A stretch of DNA of 64,000 nt from Streptomyces sp. NBC_00224 (lineage in GTDB: Bacteria; Actinomycetota; Actinomycetes; Streptomycetales; Streptomycetaceae), in NCBI RefSeq assembly GCF_041435195.1, contig NZ_CP108106.1:6828501-6892500 (forward strand). The letters are read 5' to 3'. Made by a program: the position numbers and the translations under genes. Below, in pieces: positions 61,589 through 64,000 of this stretch (position 1 is its first letter; each line of letters begins with the position of its first letter). The notes under the pieces are model-generated. The model searched no databases. It had not been told where the DNA came from and was given only the letters and a program-made list of their open reading frames with translations.

Positions 61589-62980
61589 ATGGCACCCGCG
61601 ATTCCCACCGCCATGGAACGGCCGCACTTCATCGGCATCGGCGGTGCCGGAATGTCGGGGATCGCGAAGATCCTGGCCCAGCGCGGCGCGAAGGTCGCGG
61701 GCAGCGACGCCAAGGAGTCCGACACGGCCGAGGCCCTGCGCGCGCTCGGCGCAACCGTCCACATCGGACACGCCGCGAGGCACCTCGCCTCCGACGCCAG
61801 CAGCGTCGTCGTCTCCAGCGCCATCCGCGCCGACAACCCGGAGCTCGTCCGCGCGGCCGAGCTCTCCATCCCCGTCGTCCATCGCTCCGACGCGCTCGCC
61901 GCGCTCATGGGCGGCCTGCGCGCCATCGCCGTCGCCGGCACCCACGGCAAGACGACCACCACCTCGATGCTGGCCGTCGCCCTCACCGAGCTGGGCCTCG
62001 ACCCCTCGTACGCGATCGGCGGCGACCTCGCCGGACCCGGCACCAACGCCCGCCACGGTGACGGCGACATCTTCGTCGCCGAGGCGGACGAGAGCGACCG
62101 CAGCTTCCAGAAGTACGACCCCGAGGTCGCCATCGTCCTCAACGTCGAACTCGACCACCACGCCAACTACGCCTCGATGGACGAGATCTACGACTCCTTC
62201 GAGACCTTCGTCGGCAAGGTCGTCCCCGGCGGCACCCTCGTCATCTCCGCCGACCAGGCGGGCGCCGTCGAACTCACCCGGCGGGTGCGCGACCTCTCCT
62301 CCCTGAAGGTCGTGACGTACGGAGCGGACGAGCACGCCGACGTACGCGTCCACAGGATCACCCCGCGCGGTCTGAGCAGTGAGGTCACCGTCCTGCTCGG
62401 CGGCAAGTACCTGACCTTCACGGTCTCGGTCCCCGGCCGCCACTACGCCCTCAACGCGGTGGCCGCGCTCGCCGCCGGCGTCGCCCTCGGCATCCCGGCA
62501 CACAACCTCGCCTCGGCCCTCGGCAAGTACACCGGCGTCAAGCGCCGCCTCCAGCTCAAGGGCGAGGCCGCGGGCGTCCAGGTCATCGACTCGTACGCGC
62601 ACCACCCGACCGAGATGACCGCCGACCTGGAGGCGATGCGGGGCGCCGCCGCGGACTCCCGACTGCTCGTGGTCTTCCAGCCGCACCTCTTCTCCCGCAC
62701 CCAGGAGCTGGGCACCGAGATGGGCCGCGCGCTCGCGCTGGCCGACGCCTCGGTGGTCCTCGACATCTACCCCGCGCGCGAGGACCCGATCCCGGGCGTC
62801 ACCAGCGCGCTGATCATCGACGCGGCTGGGACGGCCGGCGCCGACGTCACCGCCGTCCACGACAAGACGACGGTGCCCGACGTGATCGCGGGAATGGCCA
62901 GGCCCGGCGACCTCGTTCTCACCATGGGCGCGGGCGATGTGACGGACCTGGGCCCGCAGATCCTGGCGCGGTTGAGCTGA
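61589..62980 (+). CDS. murC: UDP-N-acetylmuramate--L-alanine ligase
   Basis: 463 residues from ATG 61589. Adds L-Ala to UDP-MurNAc in peptidoglycan synthesis. N-terminal Rossmann HFIGIGGAGMSGIAKIL; ATP loop VAGTHGKTTTTSML near 118; FVAEADESDRSFQKY; NVELDHHANY; and DSYAHHPTEMTADLEAMR with the catalytic-domain His pair. The upstream region has TAGGCT (about 61530) as a likely -10. msrB starts 13 bases after the stop, so both are probably one transcript. Confidence 0.95.
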   Translation: MAPAIPTAMERPHFIGIGGAGMSGIAKILAQRGAKVAGSDAKESDTAEALRALGATVHIGHAARHLASDASSVVVSSAIRADNPELVRAAELSIPVVHRSDALAALMGGLRAIAVAGTHGKTTTTSMLAVALTELGLDPSYAIGGDLAGPGTNARHGDGDIFVAEADESDRSFQKYDPEVAIVLNVELDHHANYASMDEIYDSFETFVGKVVPGGTLVISADQAGAVELTRRVRDLSSLKVVTYGADEHADVRVHRITPRGLSSEVTVLLGGKYLTFTVSVPGRHYALNAVAALAAGVALGIPAHNLASALGKYTGVKRRLQLKGEAAGVQVIDSYAHHPTEMTADLEAMRGAAADSRLLVVFQPHLFSRTQELGTEMGRALALADASVVLDIYPAREDPIPGVTSALIIDAAGTAGADVTAVHDKTTVPDVIAGMARPGDLVLTMGAGDVTDLGPQILARLS

Positions 62981-62993
62981 GGGAGTGCCTTCG

Positions 62994-63401
62994 ATGTCGT
63001 ACGAGGTCGAGAAGCCGGACGAGCAGTGGCGGGCCGAGCTGAGCCCGGGGGAGTACGCGGTGCTGCGGCAGGCCGGTACGGAGCCCGCGTTCGTCGGTGA
63101 GTACACGGACACCAAGACGAAGGGCGTCTACTCCTGCCGGGCCTGCGGCGCGGAGCTCTTCACCTCCGAGACGAAGTTCTCGTCGCACTGCGGCTGGCCG
63201 TCCTTCTTCGACCCGAAGGACACGGACGCGGTGGAGCTCATCGACGACCGCTCGCACGGGATGGCCCGCACCGAGGTGCGCTGCGCCCGCTGCGGCTCGC
63301 ACCTGGGCCATGTCTTCGAGGGCGAGGGCTACCCGACCCCGACCGACCAGCGTTACTGCATCAACTCGATCTCGCTGCGGCTGACGGCGGACGAGGGCTG
63401 A
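62994..63401 (+). CDS. msrB: Peptide-methionine (R)-S-oxide reductase
   Basis: 135 residues from ATG 62994, with GGGAG eight bases upstream. Zinc Cys pairs SCRACGAEL and RCARCGSHLGH, substrate motif KFSSHCGWPSFF, and catalytic Cys in QRYCINSISLRL. Repairs oxidised methionine (R-sulfoxide) in proteins. Downstream partner of murC in the same operon. Confidence 0.95.
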   Translation: MSYEVEKPDEQWRAELSPGEYAVLRQAGTEPAFVGEYTDTKTKGVYSCRACGAELFTSETKFSSHCGWPSFFDPKDTDAVELIDDRSHGMARTEVRCARCGSHLGHVFEGEGYPTPTDQRYCINSISLRLTADEG

Positions 63402-63987
63402 CGACGACCGCCCGGCCCGAGTTGACGTCGGATACGGGAGTGCGTAGTGTTCTCCGAGTTGTCGCGGGGCCGTAACGGTTCTGCGACAGCCGTCCGCCGC
63501 AGACTTGCGGCAACCCAACTCAGCACGACCTCCCGACCGGGATGAATTTCGGCATGCCGAATTTTATTTCGAATGGGAGTGGACGACTCGAACGGCCCCG
63601 ATTAGGAGCCGCCCGGAAAATCCGCTAGAGTCTGGGACGTCGGAACGGCCCAACAGCCCGAAAGACAAAACGACTTGACCTGGGAGACCGGGAATCGGAC
63701 ACGAAAGAGTCTGATAGAGTCGGAAACGAAGGAAGCGCCCGGAGGGCCCGGAAACGGGAACAAAGGAAGCGTCCGTACCTTGAGAACTCAACAGCGTGCC
63801 AAAAGTCAACGCCAGATTGACAACCCCGGCCCATCCCTTGTGGTGGGTTGGAGGTTCCTTTGAAAAGTCCTGTGCGCCCTTGTGGCGGGCAGGCAATTAC
63901 ACAGCGAGGACGCTGAGGACGGTCGGTCTTATTCCGACATGACTGTCCCGCTCTTTCGTGTGTGTGGACCGGATTACCGGTAAACAT
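63402..63987 (+). promoter_or_regulatory. rrn operon promoter and leader region
   Basis: No protein gene seen. Multiple promoter candidates before a 16S gene: TTGACG (63422-63427), 17 bases, TAGTGT (63445-63450); a TAGAGT (63626-63631); and TAGAGT (63715-63720) followed by CGGAAACGAA, a motif typical of Streptomyces rrn promoters. The leader contains CCTTGAGAACTCAACAGCG (from 63778), a conserved actinobacterial rrn leader sequence, and stem-loop material before the mature 5' end. Multiple promoters are usual for Streptomyces rRNA operons. Confidence 0.75.
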
Positions 63988-64000
63988 TCATGGAGAGTTT
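63988..64000 (+). rRNA. rrs: 16S ribosomal RNA, first bases only
   Basis: The window ends in TCATGGAGAGTTT, which matches the 5' end of Streptomyces 16S rRNA (TCACGGAGAGTTTGATCC, from memory) apart from one base. The mature end is set by that match and could be off by a few bases; the gene runs to the right out of view. Confidence 0.8.

Noticed and set aside
63675..63680. TTGACC as a -35 for the last rrn promoter
   Set aside because: The distance to TAGAGT at 63715 is 34 bases, too long for one promoter.

Overview
The window is a high-GC actinobacterial chromosome segment, almost certainly Streptomyces. Evidence: strong third-position GC bias, many GTG starts, GGAGG-type ribosome-binding sites, Tat and lipoprotein signals, and a set of genes in the order I remember from the Streptomyces coelicolor SCO6005-SCO6060 region (ngcEFG, a Rok7B7-like regulator, xylFGH, dxs, fadAB, hemE, hemY/hemQ, murC). 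That synteny is recalled, not computed. The right edge runs into an rrn operon: a promoter and leader region of about 590 bp, then the first bases of a 16S rRNA gene.

Layout. 1-9.2 kb is an accessory block of secreted proteins: a left-truncated ALF-repeat protein, a small exported protein, a trypsin-fold protein whose catalytic His and Ser are both replaced (fused to FG-GAP repeats), and four tandem FG-GAP-repeat paralogues with near-identical promoters and terminators. 9.4-22.1 kb is carbohydrate use: a secreted GH92 alpha-mannosidase, a chito-oligosaccharide-type ABC importer (ngcEFG), a ROK repressor and a xylose-type ABC importer (xylFGH). 22.3-34.9 kb is largely conserved metabolism: dxs, an amino-acid permease, a GT39/83-like membrane glycosyltransferase, a NYN nuclease-like protein, a beta-propeller-like protein, fadAB, an RNase D-like exonuclease and a LuxR-type response regulator. 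35-40.7 kb holds DUF3000 and haem genes (hemE, hemY, hemQ) of the coproporphyrin-dependent route, with a CoA-disulfide-reductase-like flavoprotein between them.

The two most interesting parts are at 42.4-46.3 kb and 49.6-55.9 kb. The first is a minus-strand cluster built around a DUF692 (MNIO-type multinuclear iron oxidase) enzyme with an extra C-terminal domain, flanked by two membrane-anchored DUF4142 proteins and a TIGR04222-type membrane protein that appears to lack the Cys/Gly-rich tail common in that family. The second is a compact, translationally coupled RiPP-type operon: MFS exporter, S9 serine peptidase, a 39-residue peptide gene, a B12-binding radical SAM maturase (CX7CX2C) and a DUF5825 protein. 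Two strong hairpins separate the peptide gene from the maturase, and a short TTA-containing upstream ORF is coupled to the exporter. The peptide gene overlaps the peptidase gene and is easily missed.

The last part (55.9-63.4 kb) carries ppk2, a PhoX/DUF839 protein, an OsmC/Ohr peroxidase, zapE-like ATPase, a RibD-C reductase, a small unknown protein, murC and msrB. I saw no insertion sequences, prophage genes, CRISPR arrays or tRNA genes.
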